NCBI GenBank assembly: GCA_021789395.1
Contig: JAJYJP010000032.1
Span: 1-7,288, forward strand
From: a bacterium
Lineage (GTDB): Bacteria > Patescibacteriota > Minisyncoccia > Moranbacterales > UBA2206
Length of the DNA: 7,288 nucleotides
Reading direction: 5' to 3'
The translations under genes and the position numbers were made by a program. The notes below the pieces were generated by a model. The model saw only the letters and a program-made list of their open reading frames with translations. It had not been told where the DNA came from and searched no databases. Positions 1-6,794 of the stretch are shown one piece after another (position 1 is the stretch's first letter; every line of letters starts with the position of its first letter).

Positions 1-38
1 AAAAAATGAATTAAAGAACGAAAAACCCTACCTACCAT
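1..38 (-). CDS. Start of an unidentified downstream gene, cut by the left edge
   Basis: An ATG at 38 opens a frame that stays open to the window edge, giving only 12 complete codons (peptide MVGRVFRSLIHF). What supports it is the very good ribosome binding site AGAGGAGGG just upstream, the same strand as the operon, and its place 84 bases after the large-subunit stop codon. The GTG at 42-40 is in another frame and stops after four codons, so ATG is the better start. The short N-terminus is basic then hydrophobic and I cannot identify it. In Hyf/Hyc-type operons a polyferredoxin subunit (HyfH/HycF/NuoI-like) often follows the large subunit, which makes that a candidate by context only. The hairpin between the two genes leaves open whether it belongs to the same transcript. 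Confidence 0.45.
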   Translation of the reverse strand, partial: MVGRVFRSLIHF

Positions 39-41
39 ACA

Positions 42-50
42 CCCTCCTCT
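42..50 (-). promoter_or_regulatory. Strong Shine-Dalgarno sequence for the downstream gene
   Basis: On the minus strand this reads AGAGGAGGG, almost a full match to the anti-Shine-Dalgarno sequence, with about 3 to 4 bases before the ATG at 38. The spacing is a little short. It stands out because the operon genes to the right have weak or no such site, which suggests the downstream gene is translated independently rather than by coupling. Confidence 0.55.
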
Positions 51-70
51 GTTTTTTGATTTTTATCTGC

Positions 71-112
71 AAAATAAATAACAAGTTTGCGCACAAACTC
101 GTTATCGCTTTT
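71..112 (-). terminator. Hairpin with T-rich tail after the large-subunit gene
   Basis: Positions 78-89 and 94-105 are inverted repeats forming a 12-bp stem (one G-U pair in the minus-strand RNA) around a 4-base loop (TGCG on the minus strand). On the minus strand the stem is followed at once by TTATTTT (77-71). Flanking A4/T4 runs (71-74 and 109-112) could extend the stem past a small internal loop. It starts 17 bases after the large-subunit stop codon, the normal place for an intrinsic terminator. The stem is AT-rich and the T-run is interrupted, so it may be a partial terminator, or an RNA-processing or stabilising hairpin separating the operon from the next gene. Confidence 0.5.
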
Positions 113-122
113 GCAAATAAAA

Positions 123-1697
123 CTATAAATCGTTTCCTGAATACGACAAATCAAAACTCTTGTTTATCAATGGAAAATCCGGAACGACATTGCCTTTGCC
201 GGCGTGACCCAGGACTGTCCAATTCAAAAATGACGGGTCGCGCACATCCACTCGCGAAATATTTCCTTCCGAATCAGTAGCAATAAAATAACTGATGTCT
301 CCTCGCCAGCCTTCCGTCACGCCGACGGCGTAACTGTTTTTTCTCAAATTAATTTTCTTATCGGATTTCAATTCTGTATCGAGCGGGAAATTGGCAATCG
401 CCTGCTCGATAATTCTCATTGATGATCTGATTTCTTTGATGCGAATATAGAAACGCGCTCGCACATCTCCTTCTTTTTCCAAAGCCATATCAAATTTTAT
501 CTTTTCATAAGCCGCGTACGGATATTCAATTCGAGCATCGTGCGCAATTCCCAGCGCGCGTCCCGCCACGCCCAAAACACCGTGGTCTTTGGCCAGTTGC
601 AAATCCAGCTTGCCGGTTCCTTGCAACCGGTTCAAAAGTGAACCGCTTTCTTCGGAAATCGCAACTATCTCTTCAAAATCTTTTTCAATCTTTTTGAGCT
701 CGCGTAAAAATTCTTCCCGCGTGTCCGGTGAAATGTCTTTGGCTACTCCGCCGATCACGTTTACGCCGCGCAAAAACCGACTGCCAGCCAGGCGTTCGTT
801 CCATTGCATGATAATTTCGCGCAACCGAGAACCGTTCGAACCGCCGAAACTATAGCCGGTGTCCAGCATAATGAAACCGAAATCATTGAAATGATTGGCC
901 AGCCTTTCCAATTCGGAAAAAATTACCCGCAAATATTTGGCGCGTTCCGGGATTTCCATATCTGCCAAATTCTCCACCGCCTGACAGAACGCCATCGAGT
1001 GGGTGAAAGAAGTGTCGCCAGAAACTCTTTCCGCCAAGCGGACCTTTTCTGAGAGCGGCAAAACTTCAAACAACTTTTCCGTGCCTTTGTGTTTGTAGCC
1101 CAATTTCGGTTCCAATAAAATTATTTCTTCGCCCGCCACGCTGAATCGAAAATGGCCCGGTTCGATAATGCCGGCGTGCACCGGACCGACCGGAATTTCG
1201 TAGATGCCTTCGCCCGCCACTTTTTGGAATTCATAAGAACCTTTCGCTCCGGCCGGCCGCTCCTGCCAATTGAAATCTTTGCGGAGTGGGAAAACCGAAC
1301 TAGGCCAATTTTCATGGAGGAGGATCGGCCGCAGGTGCGGATGTCCCGCCACTTCCAATCCGAAAAAAGTTCGGATTTTTCTTTCGTAGCCGGACGCTTC
1401 GTGAATGTTTTTAGTAATGGAAGGAAATTCTTCCCCGTCTTTCAAAATTATGTAAGGCGCCAGAAAAATATTTTCTTTCGGCACGCCGAAAACATAGAAA
1501 ATTTTAAACACACCACCCTCTTTTCGTTCGTCGGTCGCAGTAATAGTTTTCAATTGAAGTTTGTGGTCGAAATATAATTTACTGCAGACTTCCACGATTT
1601 CCTCTTTTGGAACGGCGTACGTTAAAACATTGCCTTCCTGTTTGGCTTGGAATTTTTTTGGGATATATTGCATGATAATTTTTTCCTGGTTCATCAT
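123..1697 (-). CDS. hyfG: Hydrogenase-like large subunit (NuoC-NuoD fusion) lacking all Ni-Fe ligands
   Basis: This is a HycE/HyfG-type catalytic subunit of 524 residues (E. coli HycE is about 570). Residues about 20-145 form a NuoC-like domain with the signature YERKIRTFFGLEVAGHP followed by HLRPILL and PLRKDF. Residues about 165-524 form the NuoD/large-subunit domain, opening with GPVHAGIIEPGHF (171-183). The Ni-binding motif 1, normally RxCGxCxxxHS, reads RVSGDTSFTHS (224-234), so Ser226 and Thr229 replace cysteines. Motif 2, normally DPCxxC, reads DPSFLN (487-492), so Ser489 and Asn492 replace the other two. It therefore cannot hold a Ni-Fe centre in the usual way. This pattern is known from the Ehr (hydrogenase-related) complexes, whose catalytic role is unsettled. 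The frame is intact and surrounding motifs are conserved, so it is not a decaying gene. ATG starts lie at 1697, 1694 and 1673; the longest is listed, but the one at 1673 (residue 9) has the better ribosome binding site. It would dock on the membrane arm on the cytoplasmic side. Confidence 0.9.
   Translation of the reverse strand: MMNQEKIIMQYIPKKFQAKQEGNVLTYAVPKEEIVEVCSKLYFDHKLQLKTITATDERKEGGVFKIFYVFGVPKENIFLAPYIILKDGEEFPSITKNIHEASGYERKIRTFFGLEVAGHPHLRPILLHENWPSSVFPLRKDFNWQERPAGAKGSYEFQKVAGEGIYEIPVGPVHAGIIEPGHFRFSVAGEEIILLEPKLGYKHKGTEKLFEVLPLSEKVRLAERVSGDTSFTHSMAFCQAVENLADMEIPERAKYLRVIFSELERLANHFNDFGFIMLDTGYSFGGSNGSRLREIIMQWNERLAGSRFLRGVNVIGGVAKDISPDTREEFLRELKKIEKDFEEIVAISEESGSLLNRLQGTGKLDLQLAKDHGVLGVAGRALGIAHDARIEYPYAAYEKIKFDMALEKEGDVRARFYIRIKEIRSSMRIIEQAIANFPLDTELKSDKKINLRKNSYAVGVTEGWRGDISYFIATDSEGNISRVDVRDPSFLNWTVLGHAGKGNVVPDFPLINKSFDLSYSGNDL
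1684..1687 (-). promoter_or_regulatory. AGGA site favouring the internal start at 1673
   Basis: The minus strand reads CCAGGAAAAA here, and AGGA is followed by a 10-base spacer to the ATG at 1673. The two upstream ATGs (1697 and 1694) are preceded only by CTTTATTCAT, with no purine-rich site. Translation may therefore start at residue 9 of the long reading, although coupling from the upstream stop at 1708-1710 could still serve the first ATG. Confidence 0.35.
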
Positions 1698-1707
1698 ATG
1701 AATAAAG

Positions 1708-3144
1708 CTAAAAAGCGGAATTTAATAATAACCTAACAGCTTGCGGAATGAAAAAGCTGGAGATCACAAAAATAATAAGCAGAAACATGATCGGGGCAAT
1801 CGTCCAAGCTCCCACCTCTCCCTGCGGGATATCTTTACCTCCTTCGCCGTACATCATCGAAACAGTATGCTTCAAAAATCCTACAAACACCAACACCATT
1901 CCCAAGAGCGCAGTGATCACGATGGCCGGATGAGCGTGGATGCCGGCCGACAAAATGGAAAATTCCGTGACAAAAATTCCAAACGGCGGCACGCCGGTAA
2001 TGGCCAAAAATCCGATGACAAAAATAATGCTGGTGACCGGCAAAATCTTGAGCATATTTTTGACTTTGGCCATTTTGGTCGAGCTGTATTTCAGAAAAAT
2101 ATTTCCGGACGACAGGAACAAAAATGATTTTACCAAAGAATGGTAAACCATATGCAACAACGCCGCCACCGCTCCGATTCCGCCGAAGCCGAAACCGAGC
2201 GCCATGATGCCGGCATGCTCGATGCTGGAATAAGCTAACAGCCGTTTGTAATTTTTCTGACCAAAGATGCTGAAAGCGGCCAGCAGGATCGAGATCAGCC
2301 CGATGAACAGAAGCAAGCCTTGCGAAAATTGGGTGCCCAGCGTCAAATCGGTAACGGCTTTGAACCGCAGGATTGCAAAGAAAGCGATATTGAGAAGAGC
2401 ACTGGAAAACAGAGCCACGATCGGAATCGGCGCTTTGCTGTACGTATCCGGCCGCCAAGTATGCATCGGCACCAATCCGACTTTCGTGCCATAACCGATC
2501 AAAACAAAAATGAAAGCGGTCTTGGCCACCAACGGATTGAAAGTGGAAACATTACTCAAAATTGTGTGCCAATTTATCAGTCCGGTGTGACCGGCGCTCA
2601 AAGACGGATACAGAAAAAGCAGCGTCCCAAAAAAGGCCAAGAGCAATCCGACGGAATTGATGATCAAATATTTCCAAGCCGCTTCCATGGCCGACGGCTT
2701 GTTATAAAAGCTGATAAGGAACGCCGTAGAAAGCGTCGTCGCTTCAATTGCGATCCACATCAGGATCGGATTGGTGGTGATAATGGCGAAATACATCGCC
2801 AAAAGAAAAAGATTGAGCAGGATGAAATACTGTTTGACCCGATGAAAACCGATGATCTTTTTCGCGACTTCCGTCCGCAGATAGCCGATTGAATACCAGG
2901 ACGCCGCAAAACCGATGAGCGCTAGTACGATTATCATGATCGCACCCAACGGATCGACGGAAAGATACGGAGTCCATGAATACGATCCGGTCCGGACCAC
3001 TTCCGCCACTACCGCCAAAGAAGCCAGCAGTTCGATGATCGAGGCTGCCAACGCGACCCAGCCCAAATTGTCCGCTTTCTTTTTGACCGAAAACGACAGG
3101 ACAAGGGCAACTATGGGAGTAATGATGATTATAAATAATGGCAT
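1708..3144 (-). CDS. hyfF: HyfF-like antiporter-type membrane subunit
   Basis: This 478-residue protein of the NuoL/M/N-MrpD superfamily is hydrophobic almost throughout, as expected for about 14 membrane helices. In this family each such subunit is thought to carry one proton or sodium path, driven by changes at the redox module. Expected channel residues are present: Glu134 in MWIAIEATTLS (helix 5), Lys221 in GYGTKVG followed by PMHTWRPD (helix 7), His335 and Lys339 in YHSLVKSFLFL, and Glu394 in FVTEFSIL. The HTWRPDTYSKAP loop and LLNIAFFAILR segment are closest to the HyfF group rather than NuoN, from memory of the family. It starts 4 bases after the HyfE stop, and a weak purine run (AGAAGAA) within the end of HyfE could act as its ribosome site. 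Nothing suggests truncation or a frameshift. Confidence 0.88.
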   Translation of the reverse strand: MPLFIIIITPIVALVLSFSVKKKADNLGWVALAASIIELLASLAVVAEVVRTGSYSWTPYLSVDPLGAIMIIVLALIGFAASWYSIGYLRTEVAKKIIGFHRVKQYFILLNLFLLAMYFAIITTNPILMWIAIEATTLSTAFLISFYNKPSAMEAAWKYLIINSVGLLLAFFGTLLFLYPSLSAGHTGLINWHTILSNVSTFNPLVAKTAFIFVLIGYGTKVGLVPMHTWRPDTYSKAPIPIVALFSSALLNIAFFAILRFKAVTDLTLGTQFSQGLLLFIGLISILLAAFSIFGQKNYKRLLAYSSIEHAGIMALGFGFGGIGAVAALLHMVYHSLVKSFLFLSSGNIFLKYSSTKMAKVKNMLKILPVTSIIFVIGFLAITGVPPFGIFVTEFSILSAGIHAHPAIVITALLGMVLVFVGFLKHTVSMMYGEGGKDIPQGEVGAWTIAPIMFLLIIFVISSFFIPQAVRLLLNSAF

Positions 3145-3148
3145 AAAT

Positions 3149-3808
3149 TTATTCTTCTTTTAAATTCTTCATCGCGCTCACGTCGAGCGTTCCGAACTGC
3201 TTATAAATCATCGAAGCAAATACTGTGGCGATGATGACCCAGACTAAGATATCGAAAATTATTCCCAGCTGCAATCCCGGCGTTTCTTCCAGTCCGGCCA
3301 GGAACGCGAACGAAACGATGGCGTTTTCCAAAGATAATATTCCGATCATCTGCGACAACACTCCCTTGCGATTGATTAACAGGAAAATGGAAACCAACAT
3401 CATGGCAACTGCCAGTAATACGGCTTTCTCGTTCTGCGGCGCCAGAACAGCCAAAGGCGAAAAATAATGGGAATACGTAAGCGCCGTCAGGATCGCCAAC
3501 GCCACCAGCGTCAGCGTGTCATTGAGATAAGTGCTCGCCGAAAATTTCAACTGGTGCCTCTTGACCAGACCGAAGAAAAATTTCGGAGCCACGATTACTT
3601 TCACCGCAAAAATCACGGCGATCGTAATAGCCAGTAAGGCAGACGGATTTTTGAAAAACGAATTGAGCAGAAGGATCACTACGATAAAAGATTGCGCCGC
3701 GTAGAGCGAAACGACCGTCGAGCTTTTTTTGGACAGGTGCATGAAAATGACCGAGCCGAAGAGCAGCACTTCCAGAAAAAATAAGATTTGGGATAAATTG
3801 GAAACCAT
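3149..3808 (-). CDS. hyfE: HyfE-like membrane subunit with NuoK-like part
   Basis: The length (219 residues) matches E. coli HyfE (216). About seven hydrophobic segments are visible, near residues 8-23, 32-50, 57-75, 97-113, 128-145, 152-172 and 181-200. The stretch INRKGVLSQMIGILSLENA (145-163) followed by a long hydrophobic helix resembles NuoK, with Glu161 in the position of a membrane glutamate important for ion transfer in that family; Asp186 is a second buried acid in IIFDILVW. HyfE-type proteins link the NuoH-like subunit to the antiporter-type subunits in the membrane arm. The gene sits between HyfC and HyfF as in E. coli hyf, with 4-base gaps on both sides. No Shine-Dalgarno site precedes the ATG, so coupled translation is likely. 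Confidence 0.85.
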   Translation of the reverse strand: MVSNLSQILFFLEVLLFGSVIFMHLSKKSSTVVSLYAAQSFIVVILLLNSFFKNPSALLAITIAVIFAVKVIVAPKFFFGLVKRHQLKFSASTYLNDTLTLVALAILTALTYSHYFSPLAVLAPQNEKAVLLAVAMMLVSIFLLINRKGVLSQMIGILSLENAIVSFAFLAGLEETPGLQLGIIFDILVWVIIATVFASMIYKQFGTLDVSAMKNLKEE

Positions 3809-3812
3809 AAAT

Positions 3813-4736
3813 TTAAATGATTAGACTAACCGCGATAACGCTTAAAATAAACGAAATGAACAATAAGTCCGGCAAGCGGAAAAAACGGAATTTGGCGATA
3901 CTCGACTCCAAAATCGCCACAAATAGCGCCAACAGCAAAACTTTTACTGCAAATAAAATTAAGCCCAGTAAAATAGCGCCCGGTCCGGCCGAAGCCGCAA
4001 TTCCCCACGGAAAAAACAGATTCGCGCCCAGCGTTAGAAAGATCAAAAACTTATTGGCCGCCGCCCACTCAATGAGTGCTAATTTTTTTCCGGAATATTC
4101 TAAAATCATCGCTTCATGGATCATCGTCAGTTCCAGATGAGTAGCCGGATTATCGAACGGAAATCGGGCCGTCTCTGCCAGCATCGCAATAAGAAAAGCC
4201 AAGAACGCCAAAATGACCGGAGTAAAAGAGATGAGCGGCAGTGAAGCAATCTTGCCAGCGATTGAAAAAAGATTAGTCGACTTCGCTAAAAATGCCAGGG
4301 CTAAAATTGAAAACATCAGTCCACCCTCGGTGAGCGCCGCCACGGTCATTTCCCGACTTGATCCGAAACCGCCGAACGCACTTCCCGTATCCATGCCAGC
4401 CAAAGCCAAAAAGAAAGTGCCGAGGGCAATCAAATAAATGACCACCAAAAGATCGCTCAAGAAATTATTGGAAAAAATCGAAGCGAAAACTGGGATGCTG
4501 GCACCGATCACCAGCGTCGTTCCAAAAATCAGATACGGCGCGAAGCGGAAGATCCAGGAAGCGTCCTTGCTGATCACTTCGTCTTTATGGAAAAGTTTCC
4601 ACAGATCTTTGTAGGGTTGGCAAATGCTCGCTCCGACCCGGTTTTGAAAACGGGCCTTCACTTTGCGCACGATTCCGATGAAGAGCGGCGACAAGGCCGG
4701 CACAAGCAATAATTGAATTGTCCAGACAATAACCAT
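3813..4736 (-). CDS. hyfC: HyfC/HycD-like (NuoH family) membrane anchor subunit
   Basis: This 307-residue protein matches the length of E. coli HycD (307). It has about eight hydrophobic segments, as in NuoH. Family signatures are clear: RFQNRVGASICQPYKDLWKL (29-48) on the first cytoplasmic loop, AGMDTGSAFGGFGSSREM (113-130) with Asp116, AETARFPFDNP (187-197) with Glu188, then LELTMIHEAMILEYSG (201-216) with Glu202, Glu208 and Glu213. In complex I and group 4 hydrogenases this subunit anchors the large and small subunits to the membrane, and its charged residues connect the redox site to the ion channels. All these acids are retained even though the redox subunits have lost metal ligands. It starts 4 bases after the HyfB stop, without a visible ribosome binding site. 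Confidence 0.92.
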   Translation of the reverse strand: MVIVWTIQLLLVPALSPLFIGIVRKVKARFQNRVGASICQPYKDLWKLFHKDEVISKDASWIFRFAPYLIFGTTLVIGASIPVFASIFSNNFLSDLLVVIYLIALGTFFLALAGMDTGSAFGGFGSSREMTVAALTEGGLMFSILALAFLAKSTNLFSIAGKIASLPLISFTPVILAFLAFLIAMLAETARFPFDNPATHLELTMIHEAMILEYSGKKLALIEWAAANKFLIFLTLGANLFFPWGIAASAGPGAILLGLILFAVKVLLLALFVAILESSIAKFRFFRLPDLLFISFILSVIAVSLII

Positions 4737-4740
4737 AGGA

Positions 4741-6783
4741 CTAAATTACCAAAACAAATAATAAAATTATTAAAATCAAAAATATGTACAGGATATAGAC
4801 ATTGATGTTTCCGCTCTGGATCCGTTTCACATGCTCGGAAATTTTCTTGGTAAGCTCGTGGACCGGTTTGTAAAAATAAGTTCCGTAAAGGTCGCTCACT
4901 TCCAGTTTGATCGTGCTGGTTTTTTGGAAATAACGGATGGCCGCATCGTGATATTCGACATCCGCCTGTTTGGTCGGTTTCAAAATTCCGCGGAAGATCG
5001 TGACAATCGAACGGGCAAAGCCGGTTGCGGTAATTTCCATCCGCGAATTCAGATCGGTTCCGCAATCCCAGGTGCAGCCGACTTTCACTTTGCGATCTTT
5101 TATTAAAGCATTCACACTGTAATAAGCAGCCGCAATCACCACGACTAAACTTACAAAGATAAGCGGCATTGAAACAGAAGAAAAACCATCTTGCAGTTTC
5201 ACCACATTGAAATCAGCTGAGAAAAATCCCGTTTGCCCGGCAAAAATTTTCAGTCCTTCCGCCACCTGCGCCAACACGTTCGCGATCGGTCCGGCAAAAA
5301 TTCCCACTATCAGAGTCAGCGCTGCTAGAACGCCCATGCCGACGCGGAGCGACGGATCAGCTTCTTTTGCGTGCCTCACTTCTTCGCTGCGCGGCCGCGC
5401 CAAAAAAGTCGCGCCGAAAGCTTTTACGAAACAGGCTGCCGCCAGTCCGCCGGTGAAAGCCAGCGCGCCCGCGCCGATGATAAACGCCCATTGAGCGGAT
5501 ACGCTCAGCGACCGGATACCGGCGAACAAGGATTGGAAAGTCAACCACTCGCTGAAAAATCCGTTAAACGGCGGCAGAGCGGAAATGGCCATTGCTCCGA
5601 CCAGAAAAAAGAATGCGGTCTGCGGCATATATCTGATCAAACCGCCGAACTCTTCCATATTCCGGGTGTGCGTTTTGGAAATGACCGAGCCGGCGCCCAT
5701 GAAAAGAAGGGCTTTGAAAATCGCGTGATTCAAAGTGTGGAACAGCGCCGCCACGACCGCCAGGATCGCCAAAGTTTTCAGACCGGCCGATAAAAAGATC
5801 AGCGCGCTACCCAAACCTAACAAAATTATTCCGATATTCTCAATGCTGTGGTAAGCCAAAAGCCTTTTGATGTCGTGCTCGGTCAAAGCATACAGAACTC
5901 CCAGAAGCGCCGAGATCGCGCCGATAAGAAGAATCAGAATCCCCCACCACACCGGTGCGTTCGGCAAAATATCGATAAAGATCCGGATGAACATATATAT
6001 TCCAGTTTTAATCATCACGCCCGACATCAACGCGGAAACATGCGTCGGCGCGGCCGGATGGGCGCCCGGCAACCAAATGTGCAACGGAATGATGCCGGCT
6101 TTCGTTCCGAAACCGATAAGCGCCAATAGAAAGATCGCGCTCTTCATCATTGGCGAAATGTTTCCGATGTTTGCCTTGATCACTCCAAAATCGAACGAAC
6201 CGGTCGCACTGTAGAGAAGCAGAAAAGATAAAATGATAAAAGCGGTGCCGATGTGCGTCATGATAAAGTAGAGCGTTCCGGCCTTCACGTTTTCTTTTTC
6301 TTTGTTTTCAAAAATCACCAAGAAGTAGGAAGACAAAGACATCAGTTCCCAAACAATCAGAAAGAATAACAAGTTATGAGCCGATACCACCAGGAGCATA
6401 CCAGCGATGAAAGCGTTGTAGAAAAATCCCAGCGCGCCGAGATTATATTTGCCGTAAAAATGTTTGACGTAGCCGAGGCCGTAGATCGAAGCCATTAACG
6501 CGATCAGTGAAATGACGAAAATAAAAAACGCGGACAGTTGATCCACGTTGAATGAGAAAGACAAAATCGGCAAAGTCGCCTTGAGATTGTATGCAAAAGT
6601 TGTTTTAGAAAAAAGAACATTCAAAGAAGAAACTAATCCGAGAGCCGCGGCCAAAATCGCCAGAGAATTTCCCCACCAATTGGCCAACCGGTCGTTTTTC
6701 CAAAAAGCCAGCGATCCGAAAGCGCCGACTGCCAGAAGCAGAAGAGCGATGAAAAAGCTGGATTGTGCTGATAACGCGAACAT
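4741..6783 (-). CDS. hyfB: HyfB-like antiporter-type membrane subunit with C-terminal extension
   Basis: The 680-residue length agrees with E. coli HyfB (about 670). Residues about 1-560 are a NuoL/MrpA-like core with many membrane helices, followed by a soluble stretch (about 562-658) and a last helix (661-680) that ends at the stop codon. Key channel residues are all present: Glu146 in VWELMSLSSYFLV, Lys228 in GFGTKAG followed by PLHIWLPGAHPAAPTHVSAL, Lys259 in GVMIKTGIY, His349/His353 and Lys357 in NHAIFKALLFMGAG, and Glu412 in NGFFSEWL. The segment CTWDCG (570-575) and MEITATGFARSI (582-593) is typical of HyfB/HycC C-termini and sets it apart from NuoL. It is expected to move protons or sodium ions across the cytoplasmic membrane. 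It starts 11 bases after the small-subunit stop with no Shine-Dalgarno site; the next Met in frame lies far inside, so the start is firm. Confidence 0.92.
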   Translation of the reverse strand: MFALSAQSSFFIALLLLAVGAFGSLAFWKNDRLANWWGNSLAILAAALGLVSSLNVLFSKTTFAYNLKATLPILSFSFNVDQLSAFFIFVISLIALMASIYGLGYVKHFYGKYNLGALGFFYNAFIAGMLLVVSAHNLLFFLIVWELMSLSSYFLVIFENKEKENVKAGTLYFIMTHIGTAFIILSFLLLYSATGSFDFGVIKANIGNISPMMKSAIFLLALIGFGTKAGIIPLHIWLPGAHPAAPTHVSALMSGVMIKTGIYMFIRIFIDILPNAPVWWGILILLIGAISALLGVLYALTEHDIKRLLAYHSIENIGIILLGLGSALIFLSAGLKTLAILAVVAALFHTLNHAIFKALLFMGAGSVISKTHTRNMEEFGGLIRYMPQTAFFFLVGAMAISALPPFNGFFSEWLTFQSLFAGIRSLSVSAQWAFIIGAGALAFTGGLAAACFVKAFGATFLARPRSEEVRHAKEADPSLRVGMGVLAALTLIVGIFAGPIANVLAQVAEGLKIFAGQTGFFSADFNVVKLQDGFSSVSMPLIFVSLVVVIAAAYYSVNALIKDRKVKVGCTWDCGTDLNSRMEITATGFARSIVTIFRGILKPTKQADVEYHDAAIRYFQKTSTIKLEVSDLYGTYFYKPVHELTKKISEHVKRIQSGNINVYILYIFLILIILLFVLVI

Positions 6784-6794
6784 ATTATTCGGAT

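Noticed and set aside
123..1697. Annotation as an active formate hydrogenlyase or group 4 hydrogenase
   Set aside because: All four Ni-Fe ligands are replaced and no hydrogenase maturation gene is visible.
1835..2458. A 207-codon minus-strand frame overlapping HyfF
   Set aside because: It overlaps the conserved HyfF core in another frame and has no family-like sequence; HyfF itself is continuous, so this is not a frameshifted piece.
2320..2892. A 190-codon open frame on the plus strand, and other plus-strand frames across the window
   Set aside because: They lie opposite strongly conserved membrane or redox genes, encode charged low-complexity peptides with no recognisable domain, and are mirror frames of the real genes.
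4658..5065. A 135-codon minus-strand frame across the HyfB/HyfC border
   Set aside because: It runs through the HyfB C-terminus in a different frame and holds no conserved motif. It is a shadow and does not suggest a fusion.
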